NCBI GenBank assembly: GCA_027364815.1
Contig: DAHXOQ010000017.1
Span: 1-21,818, forward strand
Reading direction: 5' to 3'
Source: Acidobacteriaceae bacterium
GTDB lineage: Bacteria > Acidobacteriota > Terriglobia > Terriglobales > Acidobacteriaceae
Length of the DNA stretch: 21,818 nt
The notes under the pieces are model-generated. The model had not been told where the DNA came from. It ran no database searches and saw only the letters and a program-made list of their open reading frames with translations. Below are positions 7,706-14,263 of the stretch, piece after piece (the stretch's first letter is position 1; each line of letters begins with the position of its first letter). The position numbers and the translations under genes are program-made.

Positions 7706-8806
7706 TCATGCTTCACCACCAGAATCAGAGGGAGATGGATTTTGGGTTGCGTTGATATTAGTTGCGTCGAGCCAGGGAACGGATTGAGCAACGACCGGTT
7801 GCGGCGTCGCGGCGGCAGCATCAACCAACCCGGCGCGCTTCATCATCCACTCAATATCGTAGCCCTCCTTGCGTACGCGCTCATCAAAGTAGAAAACCGT
7901 CAGGCCGATGGAGTAGACGGGTTTGATGACGACTTGGGCGAGGAAGACAGCCGCATAGTAAACGACCAGAATAGACACGCTAATCATGCGTTGCTGGGCC
8001 ACTGAACCCTGCCCATGCATCATGGAAAGAACAATGAAGAAGGGGATCATGCAGATAAACATGAAGACGAATGTGATGGCCAAAGTAAGGGCATAGACCA
8101 GCAAGCCAAAGAGAAAGATACGGCCCATGCTGCCTTTGGAGAGTGTGAAGCTGCGGCGGATGGATTGCCAGGGACCGAGTTCTTCAGTGGTGCAGGCGGC
8201 AAAGGCGAGCGAGAGGCGAATCATGGCCAGCACCCAGTAAACGAAGAATGCAAGCACTCCGACAATGGTCACGGCGCCGACGATGCCTGCGGCGAGTGCA
8301 GCGCCCCCACTTGTGCCCGCTAAAACAGAAATGAAACTTGCCAGCATCGCCAGGCCAAAGATGATTGCGCCAGGGATTATTGCAGTGAAGAGATAGATGA
8401 AAAACTGCGCGCCGATGTAGCGCCAACCGCGCTTCCATGCAGCGGCGAGCGCCTCGCGCACTTTTATTTTTTCGCCCTCGTGCATTTTGACGGCGGCAAC
8501 CGTCAGGCCGCCGTTGACGATGGACTGGATGGCAATAAAGAGTGGGATGAAAACGAGTATCAGGGCAAAAACGACCAGCCCCATCAGGAGTGCGGTCGTG
8601 CTCGATTGCAACTTGCCTATCCAGGTAATGAGAAAAACTGCGCCGCCGCCCGTGACCACCATCAGCAAGGTTGGCAGAAGCGCGATGCCGGCAAAAAGTA
8701 GAAGATTCCTGCGGTAAATCTGGACAGTGCGGTCGAGAATCTCGCCCAGTGTGTAGGGCTTCAATCCGTCTTTCATCTGGAGTTCATTCATGGCGGCGTC
8801 GCTCAT
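7706..8806 (-). CDS. Multi-pass membrane protein, GPDPase membrane-domain-like (paralog 2)
   Basis: The product has 366 residues and five to six strongly hydrophobic segments. The N-terminal block YTLGEILDRTVQIYRRN and the C-terminal block FYFDERVRKEGYDIEWMM are nearly the same as in the upstream paralog, which shows tandem duplication. The centre carries CTTEELGPWQSIRRSF, matching CVVEDLKATGAMHRSAELS in the other copy. The start ATG at 8806 overlaps the upstream TGA (ATGA). A 46-base gap to the next gene is the largest among the three copies. It presumably works at the inner membrane with the DUF4129/DUF4350/MoxR products. Its molecular role is unknown. Confidence 0.78.
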   Translation of the reverse strand: MSDAAMNELQMKDGLKPYTLGEILDRTVQIYRRNLLLFAGIALLPTLLMVVTGGGAVFLITWIGKLQSSTTALLMGLVVFALILVFIPLFIAIQSIVNGGLTVAAVKMHEGEKIKVREALAAAWKRGWRYIGAQFFIYLFTAIIPGAIIFGLAMLASFISVLAGTSGGAALAAGIVGAVTIVGVLAFFVYWVLAMIRLSLAFAACTTEELGPWQSIRRSFTLSKGSMGRIFLFGLLVYALTLAITFVFMFICMIPFFIVLSMMHGQGSVAQQRMISVSILVVYYAAVFLAQVVIKPVYSIGLTVFYFDERVRKEGYDIEWMMKRAGLVDAAAATPQPVVAQSVPWLDATNINATQNPSPSDSGGEA

Positions 8807-9819
8807 TCCTGCGCCTCGCCGTGCAACTCACTACTCTGCGTCGAACTTCCCTCCTCTGTTTCCGTTGTGGCGACTTCATTGGCAGCAATGACTGGTGTTG
8901 ACAATCCCGCGGCCTGCATCATCCACTCAATGTCGAAACCTTCTTTGCGGATACGCTGGTCGTAGTAGAAGAGCATAAAACCGGTGGAATAGATGGGTGT
9001 AACGAAAGTGGTGATTAAAAAGCTGATCACCTGCTGCATCGCCAGTACGCCAAAACTAATTTGCGTATTATGTGCCGCAGCATTTTTGAAAACAATGATG
9101 ATGAAGGGAATGGATCCAATGAAACTTAAACCCATTTGTATGACGGCAACCAAAAGACCAAGAACAAAGATCCTTCCCAGCGAACCTTCAGAGAGTTCTG
9201 CGCTTCTGTGCATGGCACCGGTAGCCTTGAGATCTTCAACGACGCAGGCAGGCACCGACAGGGAAAGACGTAGTGACTGCCAGACCATATAAACAGCGCC
9301 ACCAAGACCAACAATAAATGCCAGAACCCCAAGCAAGATGGAGAGCAAAAGCATGCCTGATCCATCACTACTACCTGACCGTATGCCAGGAATCAAAAAC
9401 ATGCCGGCGATGAGGATCCCCAGGATGAGCATTGGCCAATAAACGCGCAATCCAACCAAAAACATCAGCCAGATATAGCGGCCAAGTCGTGTCTTGACAC
9501 TTGCGTATGCACTACGGATGGTCGCAGGTTGATTGAGATGAATCCAGGCCACTGTGCGATTGATGGCAGCAATACAGATCCCCGCCATGATCAGGATGAT
9601 GGGTATCTCAAGCACTCCAATGGTAGCGTCAACCAGCTTGCTGGTGAATTGATTGGTATGCAGAGCTGACTTGATTGAGATCTGAATGAACCCGAGAACC
9701 ATGGCAGATCCCGCGTAAACGGAAGAGATTCCCGCCAGCAGCAAGAAGTTTTTCCGGTAGATTGAAGCGGTGCGGTCGAGAATCTCGCCCAGTGTCAATG
9801 GGCGCAGGGCAATCTCCAT
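8803..9819 (-). CDS. Multi-pass membrane protein, GPDPase membrane-domain-like (paralog 1, first gene of operon)
   Basis: The product has 338 residues and several transmembrane segments. It shares LTLGEILDRTASIYRKN (N-terminal) and FYYDQRIRKEGFDIEWMM (C-terminal) with the next gene. The start is ATG 9819, preceded by AGAGGAC seven bases away. A GTG at 9870 would add 17 residues but has no SD and lies in AT-rich, promoter-like DNA. This is the first gene of the seven-gene - strand operon that ends with DUF58. A promoter should lie between 9820 and 9960, where CTATAAC and TGCTAACAT can be read on the - strand without a convincing -35. No enzymatic domain is visible. Confidence 0.78.
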   Translation of the reverse strand: MEIALRPLTLGEILDRTASIYRKNFLLLAGISSVYAGSAMVLGFIQISIKSALHTNQFTSKLVDATIGVLEIPIILIMAGICIAAINRTVAWIHLNQPATIRSAYASVKTRLGRYIWLMFLVGLRVYWPMLILGILIAGMFLIPGIRSGSSDGSGMLLLSILLGVLAFIVGLGGAVYMVWQSLRLSLSVPACVVEDLKATGAMHRSAELSEGSLGRIFVLGLLVAVIQMGLSFIGSIPFIIIVFKNAAAHNTQISFGVLAMQQVISFLITTFVTPIYSTGFMLFYYDQRIRKEGFDIEWMMQAAGLSTPVIAANEVATTETEEGSSTQSSELHGEAQE

Positions 9820-9961
9820 GGGTTTGTCCTCTTGGATTTGCGGGTATGAAGCTTGCCGAGATGTTAGCACAGCGCCGCCGGGTTATTGTTAGTGAAGTTA
9901 TAGGCAGAATTTACTTGATGTTTATGGAAATTTGGGCGCGAACTATTCGGCGCTGAAAAGG

Positions 9962-9997
9962 AACGGCCCGGAACTCGCATTGGAGTTCCGGGCCGTT
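9962..9997 (-). terminator. Perfect 15-bp hairpin after rplT
   Basis: AACGGCCCGGAACTC (9962-9976) pairs perfectly with GAGTTCCGGGCCGTT (9983-9997) around a six-base loop. On the - strand it lies 16 bases after the rplT stop and is followed by CCTTTT. The + strand side has a run of four T. It probably ends the rpmI-rplT transcript and insulates the membrane-protein operon. Confidence 0.82.
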
Positions 9998-10013
9998 TTG
10001 TATTGCTGTGTGC

Positions 10014-10406
10014 TTAAGCGGCAGACTTTTTGGCTTCGGCCTTTTTGGCTTCGGCAAGTGCGGCTTTCGCCTGCTCAACAAGGCGCGTGAATCCAGCTGC
10101 GTCATCGATTGCGATCTCGGAGAGAATCTTGCGGTCGAGCTCGACGCCGGCCTTCTTCAAGCCGTTGATGAGCTGTGAGTAGCTGATGTTGTTGATTTGG
10201 GCTGCAGCGTTGATGCGCACAATCCAGAGTGAGCGGAACTGGCGCTTCTTCTGGCGGCGCCCTGTGTAGGCAAACTTCAGGCCGCGTTCTACGGCTTCCT
10301 GGGCTGCCTGATAGAGCTTGGATTTTGTGAGGAAGTATCCACTCGCCCTTTTAAGAATCTTTTTGCGGCGGTCACTGCGTTTCGTACTCCGTTTTACACG
10401 GGGCAT
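10014..10406 (-). CDS. rplT: Large ribosomal subunit protein bL20
   Basis: bL20 is a 23S rRNA-binding protein needed early in 50S assembly, and in several bacteria it represses its own operon. The 130-residue product begins MPRVKRSTKRSDRRKKILK. It contains the diagnostic blocks RRQKKRQFRSLWIVRINAAA and SYSQLINGLKKAGVELDRKIL. It is about 13 residues longer than typical because of an Ala/Lys tail (AEAKKAEAKKSAA) encoded by a 15-bp tandem duplication. The SD is AAGGAG, seven bases before the ATG. It lies downstream of rpmI after an unusually long 239-base gap. pheS/pheT do not follow. Confidence 0.97.
   Translation of the reverse strand: MPRVKRSTKRSDRRKKILKRASGYFLTKSKLYQAAQEAVERGLKFAYTGRRQKKRQFRSLWIVRINAAAQINNISYSQLINGLKKAGVELDRKILSEIAIDDAAGFTRLVEQAKAALAEAKKAEAKKSAA
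10026..10055 (-). repeat. 15-bp tandem duplication at the 3' end of rplT
   Basis: CTTTTTGGCTTCGGC occurs twice in direct succession (10026-10040 and 10041-10055, + strand reading). It encodes AEAKK twice in the extra C-terminal tail of bL20. The identity is perfect, so the duplication is recent or maintained. Confidence 0.85.
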
Positions 10407-10645
10407 GGCTTTTCTCCTTTTTGCGTCGTAGGTTTAACGGCTGGAGGTAGGAGCCCAGATTGTCTGGATTCAGCCTCTTCACTCGCTCTTGCTTCGCTTG
10501 ATTCTCTCTCGGACTCGCTTACGCTCGTCGTATCTCCGAGGGGGCCTGCGCAACGCGTTCGCATTTGGCCCTGATTTTTTCTACTCTCTGAATTCCAGCC
10601 CGCCAAATTCTGCGGAGTTTTCAGAAACCAGAAAATCATTCACGA
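10407..10645 (-). other. Long rpmI-rplT intercistronic region
   Basis: These 239 bases separate two genes that are usually only tens of bases apart. On the - strand the region is purine-rich (repeated AAGCGAAG/GAGCGAGTG-like words). It can form a CCAGA-CAA-TCTGG hairpin (10455-10467) and a longer stem CTCGGA/TCCGAG (10508-10513 with 10535-10540), and it ends with the rplT SD. An 81-codon open frame crosses it but looks like low complexity, not a gene. Post-transcriptional control of rplT is possible, but no known L20-binding structure is recognised. Confidence 0.5.
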
Positions 10646-10843
10646 TCAGGCGTAGGGGATCATGCGCGCAACCTTCGCGTGATCACCGTCGGATACCACA
10701 ACGCTCTTTCCGAGCTTGCGCTTCACTTTGGGTGATTTTGACGACAGGATGTGCCGAGTCTTCGTCTGGTGACGGACAATTTTGCCGGTACCAGTCTTCT
10801 TGAAGCGCTTGGCCGCGCCCGTATGGGTCTTCAACTTGGGCAT
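10646..10843 (-). CDS. rpmI: Large ribosomal subunit protein bL35
   Basis: bL35 is a small basic protein of the 50S subunit. The 65-residue product begins MPKLKTHTGAAKRFKKTGTG and contains RHILSSKSPKVKR and ARMIPYA, with the usual bL35 length and ends. The start is ATG 10843, with GAGAG five bases upstream. The frame stays open for 42 more codons upstream, but that part has no family similarity. It heads the rpmI-rplT transcript on the - strand, separated from infC, its normal upstream partner. Confidence 0.97.
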   Translation of the reverse strand: MPKLKTHTGAAKRFKKTGTGKIVRHQTKTRHILSSKSPKVKRKLGKSVVVSDGDHAKVARMIPYA

Positions 10844-11000
10844 TTTACTCTCGCTCTTAATGTGATGCTGAGTTAGGGAGGGCGTGTTAAACCCCGTCCC
10901 ATGACGTACTTCCGGCTCAAAGTGCGAATTTCTTGGCGCCTTGCACAAAACCCCTCTGGCCATAGCCAATGGGTTCCTGCTCCGGAAGACGTACCAAATT

Positions 11001-11006
11001 AGTATA
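11001..11006 (-). promoter_or_regulatory. Putative -10 element of the rpmI-rplT promoter
   Basis: On the - strand TATACT lies at 11006-11001. A -35 of good quality is not visible: TGGCGT at 17 bases spacing matches only two of six. If used, it gives an rpmI leader of about 150 bases, long enough for a regulatory structure. Because infC is not upstream here, rpmI-rplT needs a promoter of its own in this gap. Confidence 0.35.
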
Positions 11007-11070
11007 ACCCAGACCGGAATTTGACGCCATCTGCTTGTGTCTAAGTTATCTCCGGCGTAGCGTTTGTTTC

Positions 11071-12051
11071 ATGACGGTACTTTCAGTTGACCTGGCATCC
11101 CGTAGTTGGAACGACTTTGGCGTCTTCCTGCTTTCCCGCGTAACGGATGAGGATTTGCGCTCTCCGATGGCCGCGATGAGGGCAAAATCCCGGCAAAAAT
11201 CAGAGCTTACTGCCCGCGAACGGCAGAATGCGCTGAGTAACATGGCTTTGCAGGGCACCTCAGACCACTCACTGACTGCTGAGTTTTCTGCGGCTGATCT
11301 CCAGGCTTTCACCACGCCTCCGGCTGAGGGTACAATCGCGTGCGAAATTCTGACCTTGAGGGACCAGAGCGCGGAAAATTCAAGTGGAATCAATCCGGAG
11401 ATTTTGGCTGGCCGGCTGAACCATCTCTGCACAACGCGCGGTGTTCAGGTGATTCTGCTCGATGGTCCGCAGGCGTGGCAATCCGAGTTGAATGGGCTCG
11501 CTCATGCTCGGGTGAGCGAAAGGCAGCTCAATACAGCGGCCAAGACAGGCTTGCCGGGGATGGTGAAGCCGGTGACTTATCGCGCCTTTGCGGATTTTTG
11601 CGTGGATGTCTATGACGCGCTTAGCCGGAGGGGATGGAAGCGGATGGCGACGCGCGAATGCCCGGTCAACCCGACCGACCGCATCCTGATTGAGAGTTAT
11701 CCGTTTGCCGCATGGAAGTCGTTGGGACTGAAGCCACTGCCCAGCAAGCGCAAGCATCGCGTCAGCGATCTGGCCGAATCCATGGCCGCGCTGCGCACTG
11801 TAATTCCGATTGCCGTGAATCGCCCACCGAATCATGATCAGTTGCAGGCGATTGTTGGCGGACTGGCAGGACTGGCGCTGACGGAACAGTACCGCACTGC
11901 ACGCAGGCAATCGCCGCACTTTCCGGCGCAGATCAATCTTGGGACACGCATTGTTGGACAGCCGCCGCGACGTGAGGATGGACATTGGAGGGAAGGTTTC
12001 ATAGCGCTGCCCGTTGCGCCGCCATTGAACAATATTCAGTGGATGGATTAA
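11071..12051 (+). CDS. DUF429 protein (predicted RNase H-like fold)
   Basis: The product has 326 residues. Segments fitting DUF429 are TVLSVDLASRSWNDFGV at the N-terminus, with the Asp expected in an RNase H-like strand, VILLDGPQAW (a second strand with Asp), LIESYPFAAWKSLGLKPLP and HDQLQAIVGGLAGLAL. DUF429 has been predicted to be a nuclease-like family from fold comparison. No activity is established, so none is assigned. The start is ATG 11071. A TTG at 11035 would add 12 residues (CLSYLRRSVCF) that look non-native. The gene is transcribed divergently from rpmI and stands alone before a 422-base gap. The substrate cannot be read from context. Confidence 0.75.
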   Translation: MTVLSVDLASRSWNDFGVFLLSRVTDEDLRSPMAAMRAKSRQKSELTARERQNALSNMALQGTSDHSLTAEFSAADLQAFTTPPAEGTIACEILTLRDQSAENSSGINPEILAGRLNHLCTTRGVQVILLDGPQAWQSELNGLAHARVSERQLNTAAKTGLPGMVKPVTYRAFADFCVDVYDALSRRGWKRMATRECPVNPTDRILIESYPFAAWKSLGLKPLPSKRKHRVSDLAESMAALRTVIPIAVNRPPNHDQLQAIVGGLAGLALTEQYRTARRQSPHFPAQINLGTRIVGQPPRREDGHWREGFIALPVAPPLNNIQWMD

Positions 12052-12473
12052 TACAGAGGCCAGTGATCAAACTCCGGGCTCCATCTCTCTGCGTGAAAAC
12101 TTGATTCTGTTCTCATTGTGGCTGCCTCAAGTCTCGCTTTTTTCATCCCAGTGCTCCATGCAATTAAACCCAGAACCCCATGCAATTCAACCCAGAACCC
12201 CATGCACTTCAACCCAGTGCTCCATGCCCCTTAATCCCAACACCCGGTTTTTTGCAGATAATTTGGCGCATTTCTCGCACAATCATTCCATGACTGTCAA
12301 AAAGAACTCACGCCGGCGCACGAACCAATCGCGCGACTTCACAGTCTCACAGCCTCCACCCTCCCCCCTCCCCCCTCTAAACGCACTTCGATGACCATCT
12401 TTGCTTTTTGAGCATTTGAGGGTGATTTCGATCATCTGCGCGACAGAAATAGCCGTTGCTTTATCCTTGATGG
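12052..12473 (+). other. Intergenic region without a supported gene
   Basis: This 422-base gap separates the DUF429 and M23 genes. It holds four 22-bp tandem repeats (12147-12234) and a C-rich tract around 12355-12380. A 97-codon open frame spans the repeats, but a 22-bp period shifts the frame each time, so coding is unlikely. A 34-codon frame from ATG 12290 has no SD. No tRNA and no clear terminator were seen. Confidence 0.6.
12147..12234 (+). repeat. Four head-to-tail copies of a 22-bp repeat
   Basis: Units lie at 12147-12168, 12169-12190, 12191-12212 and 12213-12234. Each starts with CCCAG, has CCATGC in the middle and ends in TNAA/TCAA. The two inner units share GAACC after CCCA, and the two outer units share GTGCT. 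Degeneration beyond 12234 (CCCAACACCC) suggests a fifth, decayed start. The period is not a multiple of three. Confidence 0.9.
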
Positions 12474-13397
12474 ATGCAGCTCCCTAATTATTTGTTCGCT
12501 TGCACTCTCACTTTTTTCGCCTGCGGAGTCTCGGCGCAGACGATCAGCCTGTCGCCAACAACGCTATCGCCGGGCTCGCCCGTGCTCATCAGCGTGGAGA
12601 TTGCGAATGCGAGTTCGGTTGATGGAAGCTTGCTGGATCAGCCGCTGCACTTTTTTCATCCTGCGGGAAAACTACAGACATGGATGGCTCTGGCGGGGAT
12701 TGATGTGGAAGCAAAAGTAGAGCCCGTGACGGTCCGAGTGACCACGCACCTCAGCGACGGAACAACGCATGAGTTGACGCGCAAGATTGTGTTGACTCCG
12801 GCACATTACAGAACGACGACAATATCGGTTGCGCCAAAGTTTGTGAAGCCGCCGGCAGAAGATGAGAAAGAGATTGCCGACGAACAGGCGCTCAAAATGC
12901 GGCTCTTTACAGAGGCGAATGAAGCAGCGAATGAGGCCGCAACCAAACAGAGTCCGCCACTCTGGCAGGGAAATTTTCAAGTGCCGGTGAAATCTCCGCC
13001 GACTGACAGCTTTGGAACGCGGCGGGTGGTCTTGAGCAATTCGGACAAGACGGAAAAGATTGAAACCGTCCATAAGGGAATGGATTTTCGCGCGCCGGCA
13101 GGTACGGTTGTGCGGGCGGCAAACTCAGGAACAGTCTTGCTGGCCCAGCATCTTTATTACGAGGGGAATTGCGTGATCCTCGACCACGGTCTTGGGCTCT
13201 ACACCTTTTATATGCACTTCTCCCGCATCGATGTGAAGCCGGGGCAGAAAATTGCCACGGGAGAGCGGCTTGGGCTCTCCGGCGCAACCGGCCGCGTGAC
13301 CGGGCCGCATCTGCATTGGGCGGTGCGCTATCAGAACGCTTCGCTTGACCCGGCCAGGCTTTTGAAGCTGGCATTGCCGGCGACTGGCAGCAAATAG
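12474..13397 (+). CDS. Secreted M23 (LytM-type) metallopeptidase
   Basis: M23 enzymes are zinc endopeptidases that cut peptidoglycan cross-links, or their inactive relatives that regulate amidases. The product has 307 residues. A signal peptide ends near GVSA-Q (residue 21), and an Ig-like beta domain follows (about 22-120). An Ala/Glu-rich linker precedes the catalytic domain (about 178-300). Zinc ligands are visible as HKGMD (H200, D204) and HLHW (H281), with catalytic-type His at YMHF (H248) and H279, so the enzyme is predicted active. The ATG at 12474 begins a good signal sequence, though the SD is poor. It is followed after 88 bases by a second secreted protein on the same strand. Confidence 0.92.
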   Translation: MQLPNYLFACTLTFFACGVSAQTISLSPTTLSPGSPVLISVEIANASSVDGSLLDQPLHFFHPAGKLQTWMALAGIDVEAKVEPVTVRVTTHLSDGTTHELTRKIVLTPAHYRTTTISVAPKFVKPPAEDEKEIADEQALKMRLFTEANEAANEAATKQSPPLWQGNFQVPVKSPPTDSFGTRRVVLSNSDKTEKIETVHKGMDFRAPAGTVVRAANSGTVLLAQHLYYEGNCVILDHGLGLYTFYMHFSRIDVKPGQKIATGERLGLSGATGRVTGPHLHWAVRYQNASLDPARLLKLALPATGSK

Positions 13398-13485
13398 TTG
13401 CACCAAACGCACGCCGAAAGCGTCATACTTAGCAGGCAGCATTTGGCTTGATCCGGTTTTTCTGTGATTGAGATAAGGAGTTCTT

Positions 13486-14175
13486 ATGCAAATCCGTCGC
13501 TTTCGCTCGGGCATCAATACATTCGCCGCTTTTTTCATAACGGCAGCAGCGATTACGCCTTCCGCAGTTGCACAGAACCCTGCTCCTCCGCAATTGACGC
13601 TGACGGCAACGCCGAATGCAGTCGCGCTTTACAACACGCCGATCCCCAACTCGACGTTCACTTACACGCTGACCGGGTTCGCGAATGGTGATACGCAAGC
13701 CTCGGTTTGCAAGGGTGCTGTGGAACTGACGACGCCGGCCAAGCAAGGATCGCCGGTGGGGATTTACACCGTTAATGTTGGCGGCACACTGGCTTGCAAG
13801 GGCTACTCGATCGTCATCAACACCGGCGAGTTGCATATCAAACCGGCCACCCTCAAGATTGTTCCCGTCTCCGTTGCCAACGTTCCAGCCGGCTCGCAGG
13901 TGCAGAGTTACAACTACAACTGCTACTTTGAAACGACGCTTGTCGGCACGAACAGTTGCGGCGATGGTTTCCCGATTGAAGGCAGACCGACTTATGTAAC
14001 AGCGGCAACCAGCAAAGCTACAACCACACGCGGGGTTGTTATCTACACTGCGCCGCCAGGAACGTACGATCTGCATGCGACATGGGGCAGCTTGAAGTCC
14101 ACGAGCGGGAACTACACGTTTGCCTTCCCGAGCGGGTCGACGCTGACAATTGTTCCGGCTGTGACAACCAAGTAA
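13486..14175 (+). CDS. Secreted protein with two MBG-like beta domains
   Basis: The product has 229 residues. A signal peptide (about 1-29, ending AVA-Q) is followed by a domain with FTYTLTGFANGD and SPVGIYTVNVGGTLA. This matches the MBG/YGX-type beta-sandwich pattern of bacterial surface adhesins (F-Y-TGF-NGD ... SPVG-Y). A second, diverged copy follows, with APPGTYDLHATWGSLKS and a C-terminal STLTIVP strand. Four cysteines (in SVCKG, LACKG, YNCYF, NSCGD) could form disulfides, which is unusual for MBG repeats. The SD AAGGAG lies five bases before the ATG. MBG domains usually occur in very large proteins, whereas this is a small stand-alone one. Its function and partner are unknown. Confidence 0.75.
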   Translation: MQIRRFRSGINTFAAFFITAAAITPSAVAQNPAPPQLTLTATPNAVALYNTPIPNSTFTYTLTGFANGDTQASVCKGAVELTTPAKQGSPVGIYTVNVGGTLACKGYSIVINTGELHIKPATLKIVPVSVANVPAGSQVQSYNYNCYFETTLVGTNSCGDGFPIEGRPTYVTAATSKATTTRGVVIYTAPPGTYDLHATWGSLKSTSGNYTFAFPSGSTLTIVPAVTTK

Positions 14176-14263
14176 ACCTTTGTTCTCCCATTGCTCGCGC
14201 CGCCGGCGCGGATGGCCCCACCGCAGGTGGCTTTGTTACACTCCTTTCCGAAGGAGTTTACAA

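Noticed and set aside
10394..10639. 81-codon - strand frame between rpmI and rplT
   Set aside because: Its composition is low-complexity (Ser/Glu/Arg), it overlaps the rplT start and SD, and it resembles no protein I know.
12101..12394. 97-codon + strand frame across the 22-bp repeats
   Set aside because: The repeat period is not a multiple of three, so each unit is read in a different frame. There is no SD and no protein-like composition.
14176..14263. Upstream extension of the acyl-CoA dehydrogenase to 14180
   Set aside because: The added 28 residues are Arg-rich and unlike the family, while GTG 14264 has a good AAGGAG at the right distance.
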